Shown: positions 22,048 through 30,916 of the stretch, one piece after another | Layout of the letters: each line of letters begins with the position of its first letter | Numbering within the stretch: the first letter of the stretch is position 1 | Source of the DNA: Trichoderma breve | Lineage: Eukaryota > Ascomycota > Sordariomycetes > Hypocreales > Hypocreaceae | Length of the DNA stretch: 64,000 nt | NCBI RefSeq assembly: GCF_028502605.1 | Contig: NC_079232.1 | Span: 2,728,001 to 2,792,000, forward strand | Reading direction: 5' to 3' | Notes under the pieces: model-generated | The model's database searches: none | What the model was told of the DNA's origin: nothing | What the model saw: the letters and a program-made list of their open reading frames with translations, nothing else | Position numbers and translations under genes: made by a program

Positions 22048-24024
22048 ATGAACCCTTCGAACCCGAGCGCGGGCAAGTCCCTTCAGATCCAGTCGAGCTA
22101 TCCTGTGCCCGTCCAGCCGGCACCGGCACCACCGAGCTTCGAAGCCTCTCGTCGTGCGAATCCAACAGTCGGAGCCTCGTCGCCGCAGCCCACGCCCCGA
22201 AAGGGACAGAGCTCTCGGAGACAGCACCGGACGCAGCGTCGGCCCAGCATGGGACACAGGCCCGTTGATGAGTATGACGCCATGGCCGAGATCAGGGCGC
22301 TCAGAAACCCGACGAGTCGGCGCGGACAGACTTCGATCACGCATCTGCTGAATTACTCAGCGCCACTGCACCACCAAGACCTTGGTCACCACCACCACTC
22401 CAACCCCAGGTCGTACCGGCGGAATCCAACCTGGGGCCCGGGCTCGGGATACCATGCGGTCGATAAATCTAGATACGTTCACGCCAACTATCGCTTCGTC
22501 GTCTCCCCCGAGGGAGACTACTCCAAGCATGCCGCAGACGCCGACCTCTTCTTGGACTGGTCCAATGTCCTGCAGGTCATTGCTTCATCGGAATCACAGG
22601 CGTCGTCGTGTCCCATCTGCTTATCGGAGCCCGTTGCCCCCCGAATGGCAAAGTGCGGACACATCTTTTGTCTTACATGCTTGCTTCGCTTCATGAACTC
22701 GATACTGAGCGAGGATGAGGCGAAGCCGGGCAAGGCCGCCAAATGGAGGAAGTGCCCCATTTGCGAAGATAGCATCTATCTTCCCGAGGTGCGGCCAGTG
22801 CGGTTCTACGCCGGTCAAGAGAGCCCGCTCCCCCGAGTTGGGGATGACGTTGTCCTAAGGCTGATGGCGAGAAACGCAAACTCTACTCTTGCGCTACCAC
22901 GTGCAAGCGGAGCTGAAGTTCTCAATTCAGAGGATGGCATTCCCTGGCACTTCGCCGCCAATGTTCTAGATTACGCCCGGGTCATGAAGGGAACGGGACA
23001 GTACATGGCCGCCCAATATGACGAAGAAATTGAGATAATGCTACAGCAGGCCATGGAAGATGAAGCCTTGTTTGGACAGGATGGCGAGTGGACTCAAAAG
23101 GCTGTCAAGGCTGTCAACGCCGCCAAAGAGAAGGTCGTTACCCTTGGTGGTGCCGATGAAGCAAGTGCAAGCTCACTGCCTGGCTCGGCGAAGCAATCGT
23201 CCGAACCCGACTTTTACTTTTATAGCGCTCTACCTCACTTGTATCTTTCGCCTTTAGACATCCGGATTCTGAAAACCAAATACGGCTCCTTCTCGGCTTT
23301 TCCCTCCACGCTGCTACCAAGAGTCGAGCACATTTCCACGGGCCATGTCGTTGATGACGCATTACGGAAACGGGCAAAATACCTAGGTCATCTTCCTTAT
23401 GGCTGTGTCATTAGCTTTCTAGAGTGTGACTGGACAGACATCGTCCCTGCTGAGACGCTCGAGTCGTTTGCTTCAGACATTGAGCGGAGACGCAATCGCA
23501 ATCGCGAAAAGGCTGCCCAGGAAGAGCGGGAACGCCTTCAATCCGAGAGGATCGAGGCGGCTGCTCTCCGAAACCTCACCGGATCTCGACGGCCTCACTC
23601 TCCTCCCATTGAAGATGATTCGCCTCCCATGGACATGTCGGAATTTCAGCCCTTGGCGGCGCCGTCTGGCACAACACCCCCCGACCCAAGGCTGGGATTC
23701 TCCACCTTGGCTTCCATGTCGACAAGTCCCTCAACTCAGAAGACGGTCTGGGGCACTCGCGCCATCTCTACAACTCCTGGGATGGAAGACGTCCCTGTGC
23801 CCACCAATGTTGATGATGGATGGCTCAAGGATGAGGATCTCTTTCTCAGCCCCAGTGAGCTCGCCAGGCAAATGGAGGCACTGAACACCATTGAGAAAGA
23901 AGAGAATGGACAGAGCAGCAGTGCTCGCGGTGGCAGTGGCGGTGGTGGAGGCGGCGGCGGCGGTAAGAAGAAGAAGAAGCAGAAGATTACCCTTATGAGC
24001 ACTGGCGGGCGGCGTGGCATCTAA
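22048..24024 (+). CDS. MAG2: RING finger protein, RNF10/MAG2 type E3 ubiquitin ligase
   Basis: Single exon, 658 residues, starting at the ATG 22048 (MNPSNPSAGKSLQIQ). After a disordered, Arg/Ser/Pro-rich N-terminus comes the family-specific block YRFVVSPEGDYSKHAADADLFLDWSNVLQVI (about 149-180), then a C3HC4 RING at about 188-247: CPICL, KCGHIFCLTCLLRF and WRKCPICEDSIY. Downstream is the RNF10 segment FYFYSALPHLYLSPLDIRILKTKYGSF and LGHLPYGCVISFLECDW, a long charged helix (ERRRNRNREKAAQEERERLQSE) and a Gly-rich run before a lysine cluster near the end. RNF10 and yeast Mag2 ubiquitinate 40S proteins of stalled ribosomes; that role is transferred from the family. The poly-Gly run is encoded by GGN triplets at about 23935-23963. 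Confidence 0.88.
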   Translation: MNPSNPSAGKSLQIQSSYPVPVQPAPAPPSFEASRRANPTVGASSPQPTPRKGQSSRRQHRTQRRPSMGHRPVDEYDAMAEIRALRNPTSRRGQTSITHLLNYSAPLHHQDLGHHHHSNPRSYRRNPTWGPGSGYHAVDKSRYVHANYRFVVSPEGDYSKHAADADLFLDWSNVLQVIASSESQASSCPICLSEPVAPRMAKCGHIFCLTCLLRFMNSILSEDEAKPGKAAKWRKCPICEDSIYLPEVRPVRFYAGQESPLPRVGDDVVLRLMARNANSTLALPRASGAEVLNSEDGIPWHFAANVLDYARVMKGTGQYMAAQYDEEIEIMLQQAMEDEALFGQDGEWTQKAVKAVNAAKEKVVTLGGADEASASSLPGSAKQSSEPDFYFYSALPHLYLSPLDIRILKTKYGSFSAFPSTLLPRVEHISTGHVVDDALRKRAKYLGHLPYGCVISFLECDWTDIVPAETLESFASDIERRRNRNREKAAQEERERLQSERIEAAALRNLTGSRRPHSPPIEDDSPPMDMSEFQPLAAPSGTTPPDPRLGFSTLASMSTSPSTQKTVWGTRAISTTPGMEDVPVPTNVDDGWLKDEDLFLSPSELARQMEALNTIEKEENGQSSSARGGSGGGGGGGGGKKKKKQKITLMSTGGRRGI

Positions 24025-24658
24025 CGAAGAGATTCGAGAAAGTCGCAAATGCCAACATAGATGATTGTGTGTCTTTTCATGGCGTTTACATATGTTTCAT
24101 CCGGGATGGAGTCTTTTTTTGGGTTGAGGAGGAAGTGTTGTAATCATATCAGACATATAAATATATAACCAACTAAGCGACCAGCGACCCTGCGATGAAG
24201 GCAGCGAGATGGAATCGCTGGTATAAGAGAATTGCAAGGCTCTTCTCTTCCTGCTTAGGCTGCGTAGCATGACACAAGCGATTTTTACAATCATATACCG
24301 ATCACGTAACAAAACTACCATTACTTTGTAATCGCTTTCCAAGTCCAATTCATGAAGCCTCCAGATTTCGTTGAAGGTGAAAGCGATGCATTCGAATCCT
24401 TATCGCGATAAGACGTCAGGTCACATCGTTAGCAGCGGAATTACAGCGACTCAAGCACTGTAGCGCAACGCTGGCGGGGCGAGTCTTTTGCCTGTGGGGT
24501 GATTGCCTAGTTCGCTTTTATCAGAACTGCAATCGATAGCCTAAAATTTTTTCCACTGCCAGCCGCGTTATCGCTCTAGCTTCTACGATCCAGAGCAACC
24601 AAAGAAAAAAAAAACCAATTCCGGGAAGAAAATATCCCTTATTCGCGGAAAAAAGAGC
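24025..24658. promoter_or_regulatory. MPP10 promoter region
   Basis: 634 bp between the MAG2 stop and MPP10 start. AAAATTTTTT at 24543-24552, 107 bp before the MPP10 ATG, resembles the RRPE element that marks ribosome-biogenesis genes in yeasts. No exact PAC element (GCGATGAG) was found nearby. A poly-A stretch lies at 24604-24614. Confidence 0.35.
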
Positions 24659-26917
24659 ATGGCGGCCAACACATCGCCATCTCTGACAAACTCGTCTCAC
24701 ACAATGACGGCCCTGCCGCTCGTCTCGGTGCCGCCGACGGGCCTCAATGGCGAGAACAACAAGGTGCTGCTGGCTTTGCTAGAGAGCCTGCGGCCTGACA
24801 AGAGGCACGTCTTTTTGCAGCCGAGCGACGCCCTGCCGACGGGATCTCTCAATGTGGTCAAAGAGACGCTGGAAGGATTCGCGGCCGAGGTTGGCGAGGA
24901 GCAGGAGGTCAGGCTGAAGGAGAGCCGGAAGAGGAAGAGGGAGGGGAGGGGGGAGATTGATGTGCTGAAGCTGAGGAGGGTGTATGTGGATGGCTTCGAG
25001 ACGGAGCAGGTGTGGCAGCAGGCGAGGAGGATAATTGGTAGCGTGTTGAAGTTTTCTGATGGATTGCTGGATGAATTGGAGGAAGAGGGTGAGGTGGTTG
25101 CGGCTGACCAGGTTGACGGCCAGGATGACGAAGAGGAAGAGGAGGAAGAGGAAGAGGTCGAAGATGATGAAGACATTGAAGGAGAAGAAGACGAAGAAGA
25201 AGAGCTTGATGTGGAATTGGACGAGGACCAATTGGAGGATGGTCTGGAAGACGAAGACGACGAGGATCTTGATGAACTGAAAGACGGTCTCGAAGATGAA
25301 CTGAATGAGGACGAGGACGAAGAAGACGAAGATGAGCAAGACATCGAAGAGTACGTCGAGGATCCCGATGGCCTCAACGACGGCTTCTTCAACCTCGAAG
25401 AGTTCAACCGACAATCGCAGTACTTTGAAGAACAAGACGCAAGGGGTGACCCCAACACCGACCGAGCCAGCGATGACGAAGACATAGATTGGGATGCAGA
25501 CCCAATGTCAGAGCCCAAGGCTGGCTCTAAAAAGGCATCCAACCGCAAATCACAAGACGATGACGAAGACCAGCTACAAGACGAGGATGATGAGGAAAGC
25601 GACGAAGAGGATGGCCCAACATTCGGCGACATGGCTCTTGACGCACCGGAAGGCGAGAGCGACGATGAAGCCCTCAATGATGAGGCCGCAGATGACGAAG
25701 GCATGGATTTCAACGCAAACGAGGTCTACTTTAAGGACTTTTTTGCACCACCGCCCCGGAAGAGCAAAGGCGGCAAGCCGAAGAAGAGCGTTCACTTCCA
25801 GCCAGAGAAGCCTACCGAGGAGGACGTCGACAGAGCTATGGCCGACGTACGCCGAGATCTCTTTGACGATGAGTCGGACAATGATGACTCTGAAGATGCT
25901 CTGTCCGATGTCTCAGCCGGCGACCCCAAGTCGCGCCGATCAGCTCACGAGCGAAGACAGGCCAAGCTGGCCGAGGAGATCCGCAAGCTGGAAGCCGCCT
26001 CCGTTGCCAAGCGCGAGTGGACTCTCTCTGGAGAGGCTGCTGCTGTCGATCGACCCGTCAACTCTCTCCTGGAGGAGGACCTCGACTTTGAGCACGTCGG
26101 CAAGCCCGTCCCCGTCATCACCCCGGAGGTGACGGAGGGCATCGAGGACATGATCAAGCGGCGAATTCTCGCTCAGCAGTTCGACGAGGTTCTGCGCCGG
26201 AGACCAGACGCCGAGGCCGTGCCCAGTGGAACGCGCCGCGGCATAATTGAGGTCGACGACAGCAAGTCCAGCAAGGGCCTCGCTGAGGTGTACGAGGAGG
26301 AGCACGTCAAGAACGCCAACCCGGACACGTACGTCAGCCAGTCGGACGAGAAGCTGCAGCGAGAGGAGAAGGAGATTGAGGCCATGTGGAAGGACGTCTC
26401 GTCCCGCCTCGACGCCCTCAGCAGCTGGAACTACAGGCCCAAGCCCAGCGCGGCCACCGTCTCCGTCGTGTCGGACGTCGCCGCCGTCGCTATGGAAGAC
26501 GCCCAGCCCACCACGGCGTCCGCCATCTCCGGCGAAGCCAGCCGCCTCGCGCCCCAGGAGGTGTACAAGGCCGGCGCCGACAACGCCGCCCAGGGCGAGG
26601 TCGTCACCAGCGGCGGCATGCCCCTCGCACGACAGGAGCTTTCGCGCGAAGACAAGGTTCGTCGTCGTCGTCGTGAGAAGGAGCGCATGCGCAAGGCTGG
26701 CGGTGCGGACGCTGCGGGCGCGGGTACGAAGACGAATGGCGCTGGCGGTGCGAAGAAGACGCTCTCGGCCAAGGTGAAGATGCAGCGCGAGACGATTGCC
26801 GAGCTGAAGAAGGGAGGCGTCAAGGTGATTAACCGCAAGGGCGAGATTACCGACGTCGAGGGCAAGAAGACCAAGGTGGCGGCCAAGATTGTATCGGGAG
26901 GAAGCTATAAGCTATAA
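24659..26917 (+). CDS. MPP10: U3 snoRNP processome protein MPP10
   Basis: Single exon, 752 residues. MPP10 is a scaffold of the small-subunit processome, partnering IMP3 and IMP4 on U3 snoRNA for 18S rRNA maturation. The N-terminal ~130 residues are folded, followed by very long acidic tracts (about 140-245 and 265-350, runs of Asp/Glu). Family landmarks then follow: DDEDIDWDADP, VYFKDFFAPPPRKSKGGKPKKSVHF, the C-terminal conserved block LNSLLEEDLDFEHVGKPVPVIT-type sequence at about 470-490, the RRILAQQFDEVLRR helix, SKGLAEVYEEEHVK, SWNYRPKP and a lysine/arginine-rich tail. Length and order are normal. The acidic tracts are encoded by GAN/GAR triplets and produce long serine-rich or leucine-rich frames on the opposite strand that are not genes. 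Confidence 0.94.
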   Translation: MAANTSPSLTNSSHTMTALPLVSVPPTGLNGENNKVLLALLESLRPDKRHVFLQPSDALPTGSLNVVKETLEGFAAEVGEEQEVRLKESRKRKREGRGEIDVLKLRRVYVDGFETEQVWQQARRIIGSVLKFSDGLLDELEEEGEVVAADQVDGQDDEEEEEEEEEVEDDEDIEGEEDEEEELDVELDEDQLEDGLEDEDDEDLDELKDGLEDELNEDEDEEDEDEQDIEEYVEDPDGLNDGFFNLEEFNRQSQYFEEQDARGDPNTDRASDDEDIDWDADPMSEPKAGSKKASNRKSQDDDEDQLQDEDDEESDEEDGPTFGDMALDAPEGESDDEALNDEAADDEGMDFNANEVYFKDFFAPPPRKSKGGKPKKSVHFQPEKPTEEDVDRAMADVRRDLFDDESDNDDSEDALSDVSAGDPKSRRSAHERRQAKLAEEIRKLEAASVAKREWTLSGEAAAVDRPVNSLLEEDLDFEHVGKPVPVITPEVTEGIEDMIKRRILAQQFDEVLRRRPDAEAVPSGTRRGIIEVDDSKSSKGLAEVYEEEHVKNANPDTYVSQSDEKLQREEKEIEAMWKDVSSRLDALSSWNYRPKPSAATVSVVSDVAAVAMEDAQPTTASAISGEASRLAPQEVYKAGADNAAQGEVVTSGGMPLARQELSREDKVRRRRREKERMRKAGGADAAGAGTKTNGAGGAKKTLSAKVKMQRETIAELKKGGVKVINRKGEITDVEGKKTKVAAKIVSGGSYKL

Positions 26918-27553
26918 GCTGTTAGTTGCAAGCTATGGGGTTATTTATATAAAAGGCTGATAACGGAAGGATGGGAGAGGGGGGATTTTGAACACTGTAT
27001 ATATAGATGTTGAGAAAGGAGAAGGGGGGGTTTAGTTTGATTCAGCATTTTGGTTTCTTGTGTGGCCGGCTGTAATGAATGGATTTGTTTGACGTTTCTT
27101 TTACATAAAAGTCCATCAAGACAAAGCAGAGAGTATTGGGGTGGAACAGGTAGAAAAGGGGAATTGCATTTATACAGGGCGCGAGAGTTTTATTCTTTCT
27201 CCAATCATGCATTTATGCGCTTCTTTGACAGACCAAAAGGGGGGAGGCATCAATTGCTCATTGGTATTCCAATCTCATACAGAATTAATTCGTCATGTAG
27301 CAAAATCGCAGGCATCGCACCCATCCATCCATCCCATCTCCCTCATAACCCCTCCCCAACGCAAGAACCACAAAGGATATGGGGTTTTCATATCAAGCTC
27401 GATTCATCTTCTCCCCCCTTTCCCATCCCTCCTAAGACGCCCTAAACTCCCCGACTAAAAACGCAGCGTTCATTCCCAGAATCTCCTCTCGTCGAAAAAA
27501 ATTCAAACCGGGCAGAATCAAGTAAAAGTAGGGTGTGTGAGTAGCAAGCAGGC
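26918..27553. other. Convergent 3' flanks of MPP10 and the NASP-type gene
   Basis: 636 bp between facing stop codons. An imperfect repeat of AAGCTATAAGCT lies just at the MPP10 stop (about 26902-26932) and could form a weak hairpin. Otherwise nothing seen. Confidence 0.4.
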
Positions 27554-29324
27554 TCATTTATCAGCTTCGGCGGTCTGCTCCTCCTCATCCACCTTGGTCC
27601 TCTTCATTTCAAGCTCGGAAGACTCCTCGTCGGCCTTGCGCTTAGTATTACCGCTGCCGTTGACGGCATCATCGTCCTTGGCCTTCTTCTTGCGAACAAG
27701 ACTCGTCAGGTCCACGGCGTTCTTACTGGCCTCTTCGACGCGAGCCTGTACCTCAGCGGCGGATTGACCAAACGCCGCGCCGAGGATGCCGCCCAGAGGG
27801 TTGGCTCCGTCACCCAGCAGATCATTCGCACTGAGAGGATCCTTCTTCAGGTCGACGAGCTGTGGCTTGTTAGTAAATACGAAGAAAGGAAGAAAATATG
27901 CTGTGATACTAGCGGGGTGGGATTAAAAGGGGTTTTGGGACCAGAACCAACATACCCTTTGCTCCAATTCAGCAATAACTTCCTTCATCTCTTCAACAGC
28001 CTTGCGAGACAATTCATTGTCCTCTGGGGACGCTGAGCTAGCAATCTCGACTTCGATGGCCTGCATCTTAAGCTTAAAACTCTTGATAGCAAGCTCCATC
28101 TCGGCAACAGCCTCGTCGCGCAGGCCCTGATCAATCTCCTCGCGCTTGGTGTTCTTGCCCTCATCATCGGCAACCGTGAGAGAGGCAAACTCTAGCGCCA
28201 GGGAAAGCTTGTAGTGTGCCTCGGCAATGATTTCGGATTCTTCAGGATAGAGCTCTACCTTGTAGTTGAGAGATGTACGGCCGTCTTCGATCGCATTAGG
28301 ATACCTATGCTCACAAAGTCGGTCCAGTTAGCTGCGTCTCGCTCCTTCTCGAGAATGAAAGACAGAGAACTGAGATTATGGCGTACCGTTCGTTCTCGAG
28401 AGAGATTTCAGCAAGACAGTCGTGGGTCTCTGCAAGACGCTCTTTGATGTGTCTGACGGCCGAGGAGTCTTCCTTGGCGACTTCTTTGCCCTTGCCTTTG
28501 CTCTCGTCTTCGCCCTGCGCTTCCTCCTCTCTCAGCTGATCCAGCTGCTTCTGGTAGCAAACGCGCGCGAGTTCGAGAATCTCAAAGGCAGTGGCAAGAT
28601 CGTCGTCTTCCTCTTCGTCTTGGTCTCCTTCTTCCTGGCCCTATTTGTTTTGCACGATGGGTAATTAGACAGCGAACACAACCCGGTCACAACCCGGTCA
28701 AGCTGGCATATTACCCACCTCGTCTTCGTCAGACTCGTCAAAGTTCTCATCGCCCGTAAATTGGAAGAAGAGCTTCTTTCCTTCTGGAACGTCGTCCTTC
28801 TCCTCGTTCTTCTTGTCTTTTCCTTGTTCGGCCCCGCCTTCCTGAGCTCCCTCTCCCTCGTCTGCTTTGGTAGCTTTCTTAGAGGACGCACCGCTGCCTG
28901 ACTTTGTCTTTTTCTCCGCGGGAGCGGGAGCAGAGCCACCGAGGACGTCACTCTTGCTCTGGCCGACCTTGAACAAGCTACGGCCGTAGTGGAAGAGGAT
29001 CTCAGCGTTCTCCGGCGCCAGCTCGCCATTGATTTCCGCTTGGAGGATGCTCGCTCTCGAGAAGATGTCGGCGGCTGCTTCGTACTTCTTGTGGGCATAG
29101 AGCGCGGTACCCTTGGCGCTCAGGTCGGCGAGGGTAACCTTTTTTGACTTGATGTCATCGTCGTCCTCAAGCTCTAGGTCGGCTTGAGCCACAGTTGGGG
29201 TTTCTGTCCCTGTCTCTGCCTTTACTTCTTCAGTAGTAGAGGCCTTGATTGTCTCGTCGGTAGTCGTCTCCTCGGCAGGCGCAGCCTCCTCGACTGGTCG
29301 CGTCTCGGCAATTGGTTCTGTCAT
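27554..29324 (-). CDS. HIF1: NASP/HIF1-type histone H3-H4 chaperone (SHNi-TPR)
   Basis: Four exons on minus: 29324-28719, 28640-28387, 28304-27956, 27859-27554; introns of 78, 82 and 96 nt; 504 residues. The protein has the interrupted TPR layout of the NASP/Sim3/Hif1 family: TPR1 at about 66-100 (DLSAKGTALYAHKKYEAAADIFSRA), TPR2 starting APENAEILFHYGRSL and broken by a long acidic insert (about 140-225), then FEILELARVCYQKQ and TPR-like helices restored across the splice sites (LENERYPNAIEDGRTSLNYK; EAHYKLSLALEFASL), and a coiled coil. The C-terminus has basic clusters (VRKKKAKDD, TKRKADEE) as nuclear targeting signals. The family carries H3-H4 dimers and in yeast joins the HAT1 acetyltransferase. 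The frame is consistent through all joins. Confidence 0.9.
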
Positions 29325-30303
29325 TGCGAAGAGCTAAGAGCTAAGAGCTGCAGACACACGCGACAGAGGATGAGCGTCTGCTGGTAAGTGGTGGGATAAG
29401 GTGCAAACAGAGCAGATTCGGGCTGTTTTGGTCCAATTGCAGTTGGAGAAGCTCACCAGAGATGAATTGATGATGCCAGGCTTGTTGAATGGAATAAAAA
29501 TGCAGAGGCAAAAGGGAGCTGCTGTGAGTGAGCACAAACAGCTGATCTCTGGTGACCTTTTGGAAGGTTTGCTGCAGTCGTGACGTGCGTCTCGGAGTGG
29601 CGCGTCTGATTGGTCGAGAGTGAGCTTTTGTGGGGCGGCACTTGACACGGTGTGGCTGAGTGGGGCTGGAGAAGAGAGAGCTGGATTAGGTAATCTCTCC
29701 AACTGTCCAAGTGATCAACAGCTTACCCTACGACTAATCATCAGATTACAGTTTGGCCATTGGTTGCAGAGAAGACAGAACTATGACGATTAGCCTGATT
29801 TTCACTTGTCCTTGGTTGTTCCACGGAATTGATGGATGGGCTTCCAGATGAAACTCGGAAAAAGATGCTTCGCGACTCCGTCTGTCCAATGTGACTTAGT
29901 TGCAAGCTAGCAACACGCCGCTGATGAGGTTCACCCAACGGGCTAAAACGGCCCTCGCGGTTCACGGCATCCGTTCGAATGGGCAATTCGGCTTCACGGC
30001 CATCGTGAGAGTTCGGGCTCTTGCGCCGTAGTCTTGCGCCACCTAGGCGTTCATTGGAAGAGGGCCGCTCATCATTGCTAGGCAGGTCACCCAACTCGGC
30101 CTTGCCCCTTCAAAACAGGAATTCCATTGCCCCCGGATATAAATATGCGTGAGCCCATAATGCCGTCTATGTAAACCTCATCTTGTCCCATCGCTGCTTA
30201 TTTGTGCTCGAGAATCCTGGCTCTGTATTCCGTAGATCTGTCTGATAACTTGATAACTTGATAACTTATTACCATTGCTATATGCAATTATAGCCCTCCT
30301 ACC
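29325..30303. promoter_or_regulatory. Divergent promoter region HIF1 / VOC gene
   Basis: 979 bp between opposite starts. The end next to the VOC gene holds three perfect tandem copies of TGATAACT (listed separately). Short frames on both strands are not supported as genes. Confidence 0.4.
30243..30266 (+). repeat. Three tandem TGATAACT units (GATA sites)
   Basis: Exact 8-bp units at 30243-30250, 30251-30258 and 30259-30266, each containing GATAA. They end 37 bp before the ATG of the VOC gene, so they sit in its core promoter or leader. GATA-type zinc-finger regulators of nitrogen, iron or light response bind such words; which one, if any, is unknown. Confidence 0.6.
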
Positions 30304-30916
30304 ATGTCGGAGCCTACCGAGGTAACCATGGACTGAAATGCACTCGACCATGTGTCGTCAGTCAAGACCCTGAAACTTACCCATGTTACATAGGAATGCT
30401 ACGGCCAATTGTGCTGGCTCGCCATCCCAGTCATAAACATCGAAAGGGCCAGGGCCTTTTATGCCGAAGTCTTCTCATGGGAAGTCAGCCCCAACGGCGT
30501 TCCTCACGGGCGGCCGGGTGTCAAGGAACTCTACTTTTTCAACCGTGGCAAGGCCCTGAATGGTGCCTTTTACGTGATGGAAGATGGATACCACGTCATC
30601 AACCACTCGATAGGCTCTCACGATGCCTTTTCCGTTCACCCGAGCTTCAACGTCAAGAATTGTAAGGAAACGCTTGAGCTGGTAACGAAGCTCGGCGGAA
30701 AGACGCAGCTGTAAGTTGTCCCGCTTTTCCGTGTAGCCGCGTGGAGAAATATACAGAGTAGAAGGAGATAGATAGGAAACAAGAACTAAGAGCATGGACG
30801 GAAATGCAAGCTGACCGTTGTCCAGACACAAGACGGAACTTGGCGAGAACATGGGGCACTATGCTCGGTTCATCGACACTGAGGATAATTTGATCGGGAT
30901 CTGGTCCAAAATCTGA
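30304..30916 (+). CDS. Glyoxalase/bleomycin-resistance (VOC) fold protein
   Basis: Three exons, 30304-30321, 30394-30710, 30826-30916, give 141 residues, normal for a single VOC domain. Introns are 72 nt (GTAACC...TAG) and 115 nt (GTAAGT...CCAG). The spliced N-terminus MSEPTEECYGQLCWLAIPVINIERARAFYAEVF carries the first beta-alpha unit of the fold, and GHYARFIDTEDNLIGIW at the C-terminus is the usual final strand with the metal-ligand region (D/E before N-x-I-G-x-W). Such proteins are small metal-dependent lyases, isomerases or dioxygenases, or binding proteins; the substrate cannot be told. The first exon holds only six codons. Three tandem GATA words lie immediately upstream. Confidence 0.82.

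Noticed and set aside
24697..25713. 338-codon serine-rich frame and a 218-codon Leu/Phe-rich frame antisense to MPP10
   Set aside because: Direct shadow of GAN/GAR triplets encoding acidic tracts; no independent signal.
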